This document shows, piece after piece, positions 26,692 through 35,139 of a stretch of 64,000 nt of DNA. This DNA comes from Duganella sp. CF517 (GTDB taxonomy: Bacteria; Pseudomonadota; Gammaproteobacteria; Burkholderiales; Burkholderiaceae_D). The notes beneath the pieces were generated by a model. It ran no database searches. It was not told where the DNA came from and saw only the letters and a program-made list of their open reading frames with translations. Every line of letters starts with the position of its first letter. Within the stretch, counting starts at the first letter, position 1. The position numbers were made by a program, and so were the translations under genes. The stretch spans positions 1,341,198 through 1,405,197 of the forward strand of contig NZ_FODC01000001.1 of NCBI RefSeq assembly GCF_900110275.1, written 5' to 3'.

Positions 26692-27449
26692 GGTGTCCGC
26701 CACTTCCGCGCCAGCAGCCTGGGGATGCGCGGCAGCATGCCGAAGAACAGCATCGTGTGCATCCACGTGATCAGCACATTGTCGCGCCACACGCGGAAGT
26801 GCGACACGCCGTCCGCCGGATAGGATACGCGGGTGGGCAGATTGACCACTTGCAGCCCGTCCCAGAACAGCCGCACCAGGATGTCGGTGTCGAAGTTCAT
26901 GCGCACGCCGATGGCGTGGCGCGACGCCAGCGCGTTGACCGGGGCCACCGGGTAGACGCGGAAGCCGCACATCGAATCCTTGATGTCGAACGACAGCGTA
27001 TTGATCCAGACCCAGATGTGGGTGGCGTAGCGGCCATACAGGCGCGCCTTCGGCACCGATTCGTCGTAGACCGGATGGCCGGCGATGATGGCGTCCGGGT
27101 GGGCGCGCGCCTGCGCCAGGAACTTGGGCACGTCGCCGGTGCGGTGCTGGCCGTCGGCGTCGATTTGCAGCACGTGGCTCCAGCCCAGTTCCGCCGCGCG
27201 GCGAAATCCGCTGAGCACCGCCGCGCCCTTGCCTTGGTTTGTCGCCAGCCGCACCAGCGTCACCCGACCCGGGTTGGCCAGCGCCAGCGCGTCCAGCACG
27301 GCGGCGCATTCCGCGCTGCTGCCGTCGTCGACCAGCATGCACGGCGCGTCGTGGCGCAGCAAGCCGGCCAGCACCGCGCCGATGGCGTGTTCGTGGTTAT
27401 AGACCGGGACGACGATGCCGGGCCTGAAGGCGGGTTTAGCGGTCATCAC
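26688..27449 (-). CDS. apeJ: Family 2 glycosyltransferase, ApeJ glycosyltransferase half
   Basis: 253 residues with a GT-A fold. The nucleotide-sugar site VPVYNHEHAIG is followed by VDDGSS and the metal-binding DADGQH. The C-terminal region has IRFYPVA-type segments and a hydrophobic tail (MHTMLFFGMLPRIPRLL). It should transfer a sugar to the pigment lipid or its anchor at the inner face of the membrane. It overlaps the ligase stop by 14 bases. The exact sugar and acceptor are unknown. Confidence 0.86.
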   Translation of the reverse strand: MMTAKPAFRPGIVVPVYNHEHAIGAVLAGLLRHDAPCMLVDDGSSAECAAVLDALALANPGRVTLVRLATNQGKGAAVLSGFRRAAELGWSHVLQIDADGQHRTGDVPKFLAQARAHPDAIIAGHPVYDESVPKARLYGRYATHIWVWINTLSFDIKDSMCGFRVYPVAPVNALASRHAIGVRMNFDTDILVRLFWDGLQVVNLPTRVSYPADGVSHFRVWRDNVLITWMHTMLFFGMLPRIPRLLARKWRTP

Positions 27450-29214
27450 CGCTCCCCGCCAGCAGCACGATGCGGCCGCTGGAATGCTGTCCGGCGTCGG
27501 ACGCGTAGCGGAACTGCAGGTTGCCCTTGGCCGCGTCGTGCAGCAGTTCCAGGCGAACCGGCTGCGCCGGCTGTATCACCTGCTGGAACTTGAGCGCGTT
27601 GATTCCTTTGAAGATGGCCGGCAAAGTGAAGTACTGGCGGCCGTAATGGATCGCCCAGTCGACCTGCACCACGCCCGGCAAGATTGGCGCGACGTCGAAG
27701 TGGCCGTCGAAATAATACAGGTTCGACGGCGCAGTCACCTCCAGCACCACGCGCTCGCCGGTGCGTTCCAGCTCGCGCACGCGCGGCAGGCGCGGACGAT
27801 GGTCGGCGCCCGCGCCGGTCCCGCCCGCACCCGCGTCGTCCTTGTCCAGCAGCGCCAGCAAGGCCGCCATGGTGGTCTTGCCTTGCGCGTTGACAGGCAT
27901 CTGATCCAGATAGCGCCAGCGGCGCGGCAAGGCCACCAGTTCCACCGTCGCCGTGAGCGCGCCGCGCAAGCGGGCGTTCAGGGCGGTCTTGCCGCCCGCC
28001 AGCAGCGCGCGGCCGGCGGCGGTGGGCACGACGAAGGCGGCGACCCGCTGGCGTTCGCCGGCGACCGGATCGCACAGGATGACGCGCGCCTCGGCGGCCA
28101 GGCCGGTGCCGGTGATCGCCGCCTCCATCGCGCTGAGCGAGATGCGCTTCTCCTCGATCTTGACGATGCGGTCGCTGCGCCCGCGCAGCAGGAAGCGCTG
28201 TTCGCCGTCGCGGGTGGCCCGTTCGGCGCGGTCGGCCAGGGCCAGCCACTCGCCGTCGGGCAGGTGGGGCGAGCGCACTTCCAAACCGTCGTCCTCGCCG
28301 AGGCGCCATGCCACCGTCGGAAACGGCAGCCACGAATCGTCGGCGCCGACGCTGCGCTGGCGCCAGGCCACGCCGCCGGTCTCTGAACTGCCGTAGACTT
28401 CCACCGGCACCTTGCCCAGCAGGCCGCCCATCGCGAACGCGGTTTCCGGCGCCAGCGGGCCGCCGGACGAGAAGACGCCGCGTAGCATGTCCTTGGCGCC
28501 GTTCCAGTCCAGGTGGTCCGGCAGGCGTTTCAAATGCGCCGGACTGGCGATCAGCACGCACGGTCCGGCCGCCAGCGCCGGCGCGAGCGCCTCCGGGAAG
28601 GCGAGGCTGAGGGCGTGGATCGCGCGGCCCGACGTCAGGGGCCACAGAACCTTGAACAGCAGGCCGTAGATGTGTTGATGCGACACCGTCGCCAGTATCG
28701 CGGCATCGCCCGCCGCCGCGCCGAACAGCAGATCGAGCGTTTCGACCTCGTTCGCCATCTGCGACAGTTTTTTCGGGATCGCCTGCGCGACGCCGGTGCT
28801 GCCGGAGGTGAACACCACCAATGCGGGGAAATCCGGATCGAGGGCGCCGCCCATGCCGGCGCCGTCGCCCGACGATGGCGATGGACGCAACGGCTCCAAC
28901 TCCGATGGGAACTCGCCGAGGAAGCCATCGACCGAGGCGCGCAGCGAGGCGCACGTGGCCTCCAGCGTATCGGCGCTCAGCCAGATGGTTTTACCGGCGT
29001 GCCAGGCGCCCAGCAGTGCCGCGCCGAATTCGATGCTGTCTTCCAGATAGAGCGCGTAGTCGCGTCCGGGCAGGCCGCGCAGCAGCGCGTGCCAGTCGCG
29101 CGCGCGCGCCAGGAACCGGCCGTTGGTGACGCCCTCGCCCGCCCTCCAGCCGACGATGCCTGTGGCCGGCCGCTCGCCCATCGCGGCCATCAAATGCTCG
29201 ATACGGTCAGACAT
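27436..29214 (-). CDS. apeH: Aryl-ACP ligase fused to ApeI dehydratase (ApeH-ApeI)
   Basis: 592 residues with two domains. Residues ~1-460 form an acyl adenylating domain: TSGSTGVAQAIPKK is the phosphate-binding loop, YGSSETGG the A5-like motif, RSDRIVKIEEKR the hinge, and VNAQGKTTM carries the catalytic Lys. Residues ~475-592 form a FabZ-like hotdog dehydratase with YFDGHFDVAPILPGVVQVDW, the ApeI signature. In most described clusters ApeH and ApeI are separate proteins. The fusion joins starter activation onto ACP with the dehydratase that partners ApeP. The activated acid is probably 4-hydroxybenzoate or, given the lyase, a coumarate-type acid. Confidence 0.88.
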   Translation of the reverse strand: MSDRIEHLMAAMGERPATGIVGWRAGEGVTNGRFLARARDWHALLRGLPGRDYALYLEDSIEFGAALLGAWHAGKTIWLSADTLEATCASLRASVDGFLGEFPSELEPLRPSPSSGDGAGMGGALDPDFPALVVFTSGSTGVAQAIPKKLSQMANEVETLDLLFGAAAGDAAILATVSHQHIYGLLFKVLWPLTSGRAIHALSLAFPEALAPALAAGPCVLIASPAHLKRLPDHLDWNGAKDMLRGVFSSGGPLAPETAFAMGGLLGKVPVEVYGSSETGGVAWRQRSVGADDSWLPFPTVAWRLGEDDGLEVRSPHLPDGEWLALADRAERATRDGEQRFLLRGRSDRIVKIEEKRISLSAMEAAITGTGLAAEARVILCDPVAGERQRVAAFVVPTAAGRALLAGGKTALNARLRGALTATVELVALPRRWRYLDQMPVNAQGKTTMAALLALLDKDDAGAGGTGAGADHRPRLPRVRELERTGERVVLEVTAPSNLYYFDGHFDVAPILPGVVQVDWAIHYGRQYFTLPAIFKGINALKFQQVIQPAQPVRLELLHDAAKGNLQFRYASDAGQHSSGRIVLLAGSGDDR

Positions 29215-29752
29215 GGTGCAGCCGCTTGAAACGCATCCGCACCAGATACTCGGCGCCGAACAGGATCGCCATCAGGGCGTACGAGATGATACCCGTGTAC
29301 AGCGACCACACGGCCTCGGAGGCCCACAGCGCGGTCGCCAGCGCGATCAAGCCGTTGATCACGAAAAACACGCACCACACCTGCGTGACCGAGCGCATAT
29401 ACGCCTGGGCCGGCGGCGGAAAATCCTCGCCGCGCAGCCGCGCCATGCGCTCGACGGCCGACATCGGCGTCGTCAGGCTCCAGGCGAAGCCCGCCAGCAG
29501 CGCGGCGCTCACCAGCACCGGGTAAAGCTTCAACGGCAGCAGCAGGTTGCTCCAGATCGCGCAGCCGACCAGCACCAGGCCGCCCGCGACGGACCAACGC
29601 GCGACGCCGCTCAATTTGAGCGCGGGCAGGCGCGTGGCCACCGCCAGCAGCAGCAGGCCGGCCAGCCAGCGCGGCTCCACTTGTCCATGTCCCAGCCAGA
29701 TCGCCAACGGATACAGCAGCGTCATCGCCGCCGTCAATACAGTCATCGGCAT
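29207..29752 (-). CDS. apeG: ApeG-type integral membrane protein (COG4648)
   Basis: 181 residues with four to five hydrophobic helices and a conserved C-terminal loop (RGEDFPPPAQAYMRSVTQVW). Size, topology and place between the ACPs and the ligase match ApeG. It overlaps the ligase start by 8 bases. Its biochemical role is unknown; a scaffold at the membrane for the synthase is one possibility. Confidence 0.82.
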   Translation of the reverse strand: MPMTVLTAAMTLLYPLAIWLGHGQVEPRWLAGLLLLAVATRLPALKLSGVARWSVAGGLVLVGCAIWSNLLLPLKLYPVLVSAALLAGFAWSLTTPMSAVERMARLRGEDFPPPAQAYMRSVTQVWCVFFVINGLIALATALWASEAVWSLYTGIISYALMAILFGAEYLVRMRFKRLHHV

Positions 29753-29757
29753 CGCGA

Positions 29758-30027
29758 TTAAGCCGCCTGCTCCGTCATGCCGGCCAGCGCATCGACCACG
29801 TCGCCGATGGTGCGGATGGTCTTGAACACCTCCGGCTGCAAACGCTTGCCGGTCAGTTGCTTGAGTTTGACGGCCAGGTCGACCGCGTCGATGCTGTCGA
29901 TATCGAGATCGGCGTACAGGTTCGAATCGGCGGTCAGTCCCGCTTTATCGAGTTCGAACATGTCGGCCAACAGATCGATCACCCACGCTTGCAGTTGGTC
30001 CCTGCTCATGTCATTCAAAGCTATCAT
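29758..30027 (-). CDS. apeF: Acyl carrier protein ApeF-type
   Basis: 89 residues. The phosphopantetheine Ser is in LDIDSIDAVDLA. The GGGAG-like ribosome site (AAGGGAGCAGGAC) before the ATG at 30027 supports this start over the Met at 30009. It carries either the aryl starter or the growing polyene as a thioester. It follows the other ACP by 11 bases. Confidence 0.9.
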   Translation of the reverse strand: MIALNDMSRDQLQAWVIDLLADMFELDKAGLTADSNLYADLDIDSIDAVDLAVKLKQLTGKRLQPEVFKTIRTIGDVVDALAGMTEQAA

Positions 30028-30038
30028 GTCCTGCTCCC

Positions 30039-30293
30039 TTATTTCTTTCTATGGGTCTCGATCATCGCCGCCAGCGCCTGTACCGACGCGAAATGGCGGC
30101 GCGTGTCCTCCGAATCGGCGGACAGCGAGATGCCGTACTTCTTCTGCAACGCGACGCCCAGTTCCAGCGCGTCGATCGAATCGAGTCCGAGGCCTTCGAC
30201 AAACAACGGTGCGGCGCTGTCGATATCGTCCGGCGTGATATCTTCCAGCTGCAGCACTTCGATGATCAGTTCTTTCACTTCCAGTTCAAGCAT
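30039..30293 (-). CDS. apeE: Acyl carrier protein ApeE-type
   Basis: 84 residues with the Ser-containing motif GLGLDSIDALEL. Acidic helix 2 is typical of a type II ACP. It overlaps the acyltransferase upstream by 8 bases. In the Xenorhabdus system ApeE and ApeF divide the work of chain elongation and starter loading; which does which here is not shown. Confidence 0.9.
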   Translation of the reverse strand: MLELEVKELIIEVLQLEDITPDDIDSAAPLFVEGLGLDSIDALELGVALQKKYGISLSADSEDTRRHFASVQALAAMIETHRKK

Positions 30294-31071
30294 GACGTTG
30301 GTACTTCCCGGTAAAATAGTCTTGTAAAAATTCCGTCAACTGGCGCGCCGCCATCACTTCGCTGGCGCCGTTGCCAGTAAACGTCTCGATCGCCAGGTCA
30401 TCCTGGACGTCTATCCGTATCAACACCCGCCGCGGCGGCACGCGCCACCACTTCTCGCCCTTGCCCAGCGTGAGCGGCTCGCAGCGGATCAGCACCGGCG
30501 TCATGGCGCGCGCCCCGCGCACCGCGATATTGGCCGCGCCGCGCTTCATGCTGATGACGCCATCGGCCGGCGTGCGCGTCCCCTCGGGGAACACGATCAG
30601 GTTGTTACCGCGCCGCAGGGAGGCGATGCAATCGTCCACCAGCGCCGCGCCGCCCTCGTTGTTAATGTAACCGGCCGCCCGCACCGGCCCGCGCGTGAAC
30701 GGGTTGTTCCACAACGCGCCCTTGACGATGCAATCGGCGTTCTTCACGAAGGCCATCAGGAACACGGTGTCGATCAAGGTTGGATGGTTCGCCAGTATCA
30801 GCAGACCGCCCCGTTCCAGTTTTTCCAGGCCGCGCACCTCGTAACGCAGCACGCCCAGCGCTCGCATCATGTCCACATAGGTGCGGAACGCCAGCCGTAT
30901 CAACCCGCGCGCCGCCGCCACGCGCCGTTCCTTGCGCCGCACCACCAGGTTCAACACCGGGAACAGCACCACGCGCATCAGCAGCCCGCCAACGCCAAAC
31001 ACCGTAAAACTCAACCCTGTGGCCAGCACCCGCCAGTACAGCGACAGCCGGGCCAGCGCCGCATCAAGCAT
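30286..31071 (-). CDS. apeD: PlsC-like acyltransferase ApeD-type
   Basis: 261 residues with the 1-acylglycerol-3-phosphate acyltransferase motifs: NHPTLID (HxxxxD) and FPEGTR. An N-terminal hydrophobic segment (VLATGLSFTVFGVGGLLMRVVLF) anchors it to the membrane. It is expected to transfer acyl or polyenoyl chains to the lipid anchor. It overlaps ApeC and ApeE by 8 bases each. Confidence 0.88.
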   Translation of the reverse strand: MLDAALARLSLYWRVLATGLSFTVFGVGGLLMRVVLFPVLNLVVRRKERRVAAARGLIRLAFRTYVDMMRALGVLRYEVRGLEKLERGGLLILANHPTLIDTVFLMAFVKNADCIVKGALWNNPFTRGPVRAAGYINNEGGAALVDDCIASLRRGNNLIVFPEGTRTPADGVISMKRGAANIAVRGARAMTPVLIRCEPLTLGKGEKWWRVPPRRVLIRIDVQDDLAIETFTGNGASEVMAARQLTEFLQDYFTGKYQRHA

Positions 31072-31819
31072 CGCGGCTCCACCGCCAGCGCATGCGGCCG
31101 TCGCAGCGCTCCATCATGCCCGCCCCGCCCAGATGAAACGCCGCCACCGCCAGGCCGCCCGGCATGCCGGACGACGGCGCCTCGTCGCTGGCGTTCCAGC
31201 GCAGGGAGATCGCGTCGCCATCGTCGTCGGCGGCGGTCATCAGCCACGCCCACGCGTGCGGCTGTTCCTCGCACTGCTGGAACGGCAAAAACAATTCGGG
31301 CAGCTGGCAATCGGACGCCACCAGCAGCACCATCCGCGCGCCGTCGGCCAGCAGGCCGCACGCCTCGATCACCGCGTGCTCGATCGTCGCCGCGCCGGCG
31401 GCCAGCGCGATGTGGTTGGCGCGGTCGCTGCGCGCGATGGTCAGCAGGCCGGCCGTCGCGTTGTGCACCGACATGCTGAACGCCGTCGGCGACAATGCCT
31501 CGCCGCGCGCCAGATCGCTCAGTAGTTCGAGCGCGCGCGACACTTCGCCGTGGCGCGAACAGAAAACCGTGGGGATGCCGCCACTCCCGTCGCCGTCGGC
31601 CCGCCCGGCGAGGCAGCGATAGGCCACTTCCAGCGCCATCTTCCCCAAAAACCCCGCCCGCCGCCGCAGCATCGCGGGCATCGCCTTGACCCCGGGTTCC
31701 TCGCCGGCCACGATGCGGTGCGGCGCGCGCGCCCACTGCGCCCACGCCTCCGGCGTGGTCAGGCCGGGTGCCCACGCGGCGTGACTGACGATTGAAAAGG
31801 TGACGCCATGAGTGCGCAT
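31064..31819 (-). CDS. apeC: Chain-length-factor-like ketosynthase ApeC-type, first gene of the cluster
   Basis: 251 residues from MRTHGVTFSIVSHAAW at 31819. It is the short ketoacyl-synthase-like family called beta-ketoacyl synthase chain length factor. The motif FSMSVHNATAGLL holds His where a KS would have its active Cys, so it is not a condensing enzyme itself. It should pair with ApeO and shape the product length. Upstream bases 31820-32040 contain the cluster's likely promoter but no clear consensus -35/-10 pair that I can defend. Confidence 0.86.
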   Translation of the reverse strand: MRTHGVTFSIVSHAAWAPGLTTPEAWAQWARAPHRIVAGEEPGVKAMPAMLRRRAGFLGKMALEVAYRCLAGRADGDGSGGIPTVFCSRHGEVSRALELLSDLARGEALSPTAFSMSVHNATAGLLTIARSDRANHIALAAGAATIEHAVIEACGLLADGARMVLLVASDCQLPELFLPFQQCEEQPHAWAWLMTAADDDGDAISLRWNASDEAPSSGMPGGLAVAAFHLGGAGMMERCDGRMRWRWSRDA

Positions 31820-32040
31820 GTTAACAAATAATCCAGAGTTCTGAGGTAGAGGAAGGTACGAACTCGCGCTCACATGCAGCGGAAATGCCAGGCCGACGTA
31901 CTTTTAAAATTATAAACGACAGCCGCCGACAATCCGCCCAGAAAATAGCTCCAAAGCAACCATTTTGTTGATTGCGCTCTAGTTTTGTGCAACTTGCAGA
32001 TCAGTTTCTCACCAAATGTCACACTTGTTTGTCCCGGGGC

Positions 32041-32082
32041 AAAAAAAAAAGACGGGTCGCATCGCTGCGATCCCGTCCTTTT
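32041..32082 (-). terminator. Bidirectional intrinsic terminator
   Basis: Stem GACGGG-CGCA / TGCG-(A)-CCCGTC with a TCGC loop (32051-32077), one bulged base, flanked by ten A on the left and CCTTTT on the right. Read on the minus strand it ends in ten T, so it terminates the ABC transporter operon at 32110. It could also stop transcription from the plus side. It lies 221 bases from the first gene of the pigment cluster. Confidence 0.85.
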
Positions 32083-32109
32083 GTCGACCGGATCACTCCG
32101 GTTGGCGTC

Positions 32110-33183
32110 TTAGAACACCCACAACTTGTCGACAGGCAATTGCAACCAGTAGTTACCCGCTTCCAGCTTGTATTTGGAATAGGCGCGCAGACCGAACTCG
32201 CCTCCGCCCGCCGGGCTCTTGAACAGGCATTCGAAGCGGTCGCCCAGATACATGCAGGTCAGCAGCGGCAACTCGATGGCGTTTTCCACCGGCGTCGGAC
32301 TGATCTTCACCTCCTCGACGCGGATGATGGTCGACGGTTCGCCGCCGCCGGCGCCGCGCGCGGTGCCGGTCAGCGCGGTGCCGTTGACGTCCAGCCGCAC
32401 CCGGGCGCCGTCGCGCTGCACGACCTTGGCCGGCAGGCGGTTGTTACTGCCCATGAACTCCGCCGTGAACAGCGTCTCCGGCGTCTCGTACATGCTTTGC
32501 GGCGTGCCTTGCTGTTCGATCTTGCCGTTGTTGAGCAGCAGGATGCGGTCCGAGATCGCCATCGCCTCGGCCTGGTCGTGGGTCACCATCAGCGCCGACA
32601 GGCCCAGTCGCACGATCAACTCGCGCAGGAAGGCGCGCGCCTCCTCGCGCAGCTTGGCGTCCAGGTTCGACAGCGGTTCGTCGAGCAGGATCACCGGCGG
32701 GTTGTAGACCAGCGCGCGGGCGATCGCCACGCGCTGCTGCTGGCCGCCGGACAGCTGGTGCGGATAGCGCTCGGCCAGATGGCCCAGGCCCAGGTTTTTC
32801 AGCACGTCGGCGACTTTGTCCTTGATGTCGGCGGCGCCCATCTTGCGCAGCTTGAGGCCATAGGCGACGTTGTCGAACACCGTCTTGTGCGGCCACAGCG
32901 CATACGACTGGAACACCAGTCCCAGGTTGCGGTGCTCGGCCGGCATCTCGAAGTTCTTCGAGCCGTCGTAGACATTGCGCTCGCCGATGGAGATGGTGCC
33001 CTGCTTGGCGCTTTCCAGGCCGGCCACCGCGCGCAGCAAGGTGGTCTTGCCGCTGCCCGAAGGCCCGAGCAGCGCCACCACTTCGCCCTTCTGAAGGTGC
33101 ATCGACACCCCCTTCAGGATTTGATTGGCATGGGCGCCGGTGCCGTAGTCCAGGTGCAGGTCGTTGACGGTTAATTCGTTCAT
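32110..33183 (-). CDS. ABC transporter ATP-binding protein (FbpC/PotA type)
   Basis: 357 residues from MNELTVNDLHLDYG at 33183 (an upstream in-frame Met exists at 33201). Walker A GPSGSGKTT, Q-loop VFQSYALWPHK, signature LSGGQQQR and Walker B VILLDEP are complete, with a TOBE-like C-terminus. This is the CUT1/iron/polyamine type of importer ATPase. It is the last gene of the minus-strand transport operon and is followed by the terminator at 32041. Substrate is set by the binding protein upstream. Confidence 0.92.
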   Translation of the reverse strand: MNELTVNDLHLDYGTGAHANQILKGVSMHLQKGEVVALLGPSGSGKTTLLRAVAGLESAKQGTISIGERNVYDGSKNFEMPAEHRNLGLVFQSYALWPHKTVFDNVAYGLKLRKMGAADIKDKVADVLKNLGLGHLAERYPHQLSGGQQQRVAIARALVYNPPVILLDEPLSNLDAKLREEARAFLRELIVRLGLSALMVTHDQAEAMAISDRILLLNNGKIEQQGTPQSMYETPETLFTAEFMGSNNRLPAKVVQRDGARVRLDVNGTALTGTARGAGGGEPSTIIRVEEVKISPTPVENAIELPLLTCMYLGDRFECLFKSPAGGGEFGLRAYSKYKLEAGNYWLQLPVDKLWVF

Positions 33184-33248
33184 GGTGGTGTCTCGTTTCA
33201 TATTGTTTGACGCAGTGTTTGGCGCGTTGTTTGGATCGATGGCGTAGC

Positions 33249-35024
33249 TTAGTTGTGCAACTTGACCCCGAAGCGCAAGGCGATGCCCAGGCCGATGGCC
33301 ACCAGCGAGATGTTGATGAACGATAGCGCCGCCACCAGATCGGTGGAGCCGCTCGCCCATAGCGACACGATCATCGCCCCGATCACCTCCGTGCCGGGCG
33401 TGAGCAGGTACACGCCGGTCGAGTATTCGCGCTCGAAGATCAGGAACACCATCAGCCACGCGCCCAGCAAACCGTATTTGACCAGCGGCAGCGTGACGTC
33501 GCGCGTGACCTGGCCGCGCCGGGCGCCGACCGCGCGCGCCGCCTCCTCCAGCTCCGGCCCCACCTGCAGCAGCGCGGTCGAGATCAGGCGCATGCCGTAG
33601 GCCAGCCACACCACCGAATACGCCAGCCACAGGGCGAAGATGGTCGAGCGCACGGACCGCAGCAGCGGGATCGCGTGCTCGCTGAGCCACAGCGCCACGC
33701 CGTTGTCCATGCCCTTCAACATGCCATCGAGCCAGCTTGGCACGAACAGGAACACCCACAGGAACGACAGGCCGGCCAGCAGGCCGGGCACGGCGCGCGG
33801 CACCAGCACGCTGTAGTCGAGGAAGCGGGTGATGGCATCGGGCTTGCGGTGCATCGCCAGCGCGATGGCGCTGTAGCAGATCACCGCCAGCGCGCCGCCG
33901 ATCACGCCGATCAGCACCGTGTTGACGATGCCGCGCACCAGCGCCGGCTGCTCGAGGATCTCGCGGAAGTGCTGCAACGTCAGCACGTCGGCCAGCTTGA
34001 CGCCCTCGCCCCAGTACTGGACGAAGGAGCGCAGCACGATGCCCGACAGCGGCATGATGATGGTGAACATCAGCCAGGCGAAGATCAGCGCGAAGGCCAG
34101 CCACTTCCAGCTACCCAGCGGCATCGGCTTCGAGCGCGCGCCCTTGCCCTTGATCGAGACGAACTTGTTGGCCGATTTGAGCAGGTGGCGCTGCACCATC
34201 ACCAGCGGCATCGTCACCATCACCAGGCAGACGGCGACGGCGGCCATCAGGTGGTAGGACGGCGTGCCCATTTTGTTGGTCAGCTTATAGAGATAGGTGG
34301 CCAGCACCATGTGGCCCTCGGGGTCGCCCAGCACCAGCACCAGGCCGAACACCTCGAAGCCGAGGAAGAACACCAGCACGCCGGCATACGCCAGCGCCGG
34401 CGTGATCATCGGCAGCGAGACGTTGAACATCACCTGCAGCGGCGAGGCGCCGGCCACGCGCGCGGCCTCCTCCACGTCCGAGCCCAGGCTCTTGAGCGCG
34501 GACGAGGCGTACAGGTACACGTGCGGCACGTGCGTCAGGCCGGCGATCACGACGATGCTGGTGAACGAATAGATATTCCACGGGACCATGCCGAGGATGT
34601 CCTTGGCCCACAGCGAATAGAAGCCGACGGGCCCCATCGAGACGACGTAACCGAAGCCCATCACCATCGGCGAGACGAAGATCGGCACCAGCAGCAGCGG
34701 CGCGATGAAGCCCTTGGCCGGCAGGTCGGTGCGGATCATCAGGAACGCCAGCATGCCGCCCAGCGGCACGGCGATGGCGGCCAGGCCGACGGCCAGGATG
34801 AAGGCGTTTTTGAACGCCGTCGTGAAATCGGGGTCGTCGAAGATGAAGCGGTAGGCGTCGAGGCCCAGCTCCTTGACCGGCATGAAGAACGGCGCGCTCA
34901 AAAAGCTTTGATAGAAGATCAGGAACAGCGGCAGGAAGATGGCGATGGAGGCGAGTACCACCACCACGCCGCGCGGCCAGTTCAGGCTGCGCCGGCCGGA
35001 GCCGGGGAGTGTCATAGTTTGCAT
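33249..35024 (-). CDS. Fused double permease (FbpB type)
   Basis: 591 residues with about 12 helices in two permease halves. Each half carries an EAA-type loop (EEAARVAGASPLQV and EEAARAVGARRGQV) that docks the ATPase. Such fused permeases belong to the Fe3+ / 2-aminoethylphosphonate family of importers. It lies 115 bases downstream of the binding protein gene, a gap without a recognisable gene, and 65 bases upstream of the ATPase gene. Confidence 0.92.
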   Translation of the reverse strand: MQTMTLPGSGRRSLNWPRGVVVVLASIAIFLPLFLIFYQSFLSAPFFMPVKELGLDAYRFIFDDPDFTTAFKNAFILAVGLAAIAVPLGGMLAFLMIRTDLPAKGFIAPLLLVPIFVSPMVMGFGYVVSMGPVGFYSLWAKDILGMVPWNIYSFTSIVVIAGLTHVPHVYLYASSALKSLGSDVEEAARVAGASPLQVMFNVSLPMITPALAYAGVLVFFLGFEVFGLVLVLGDPEGHMVLATYLYKLTNKMGTPSYHLMAAVAVCLVMVTMPLVMVQRHLLKSANKFVSIKGKGARSKPMPLGSWKWLAFALIFAWLMFTIIMPLSGIVLRSFVQYWGEGVKLADVLTLQHFREILEQPALVRGIVNTVLIGVIGGALAVICYSAIALAMHRKPDAITRFLDYSVLVPRAVPGLLAGLSFLWVFLFVPSWLDGMLKGMDNGVALWLSEHAIPLLRSVRSTIFALWLAYSVVWLAYGMRLISTALLQVGPELEEAARAVGARRGQVTRDVTLPLVKYGLLGAWLMVFLIFEREYSTGVYLLTPGTEVIGAMIVSLWASGSTDLVAALSFINISLVAIGLGIALRFGVKLHN

Positions 35025-35139
35025 AGGAATTCCGTTATTCAGACGCGTGCGGGCACCCAGCCGCGCGTCGGTGCGGCGGTGGGTGGACCTGGGGTGACGC
35101 TTACAGGTGACGCTTGCTCCAAAAGCTTGCGTTCAGCGC

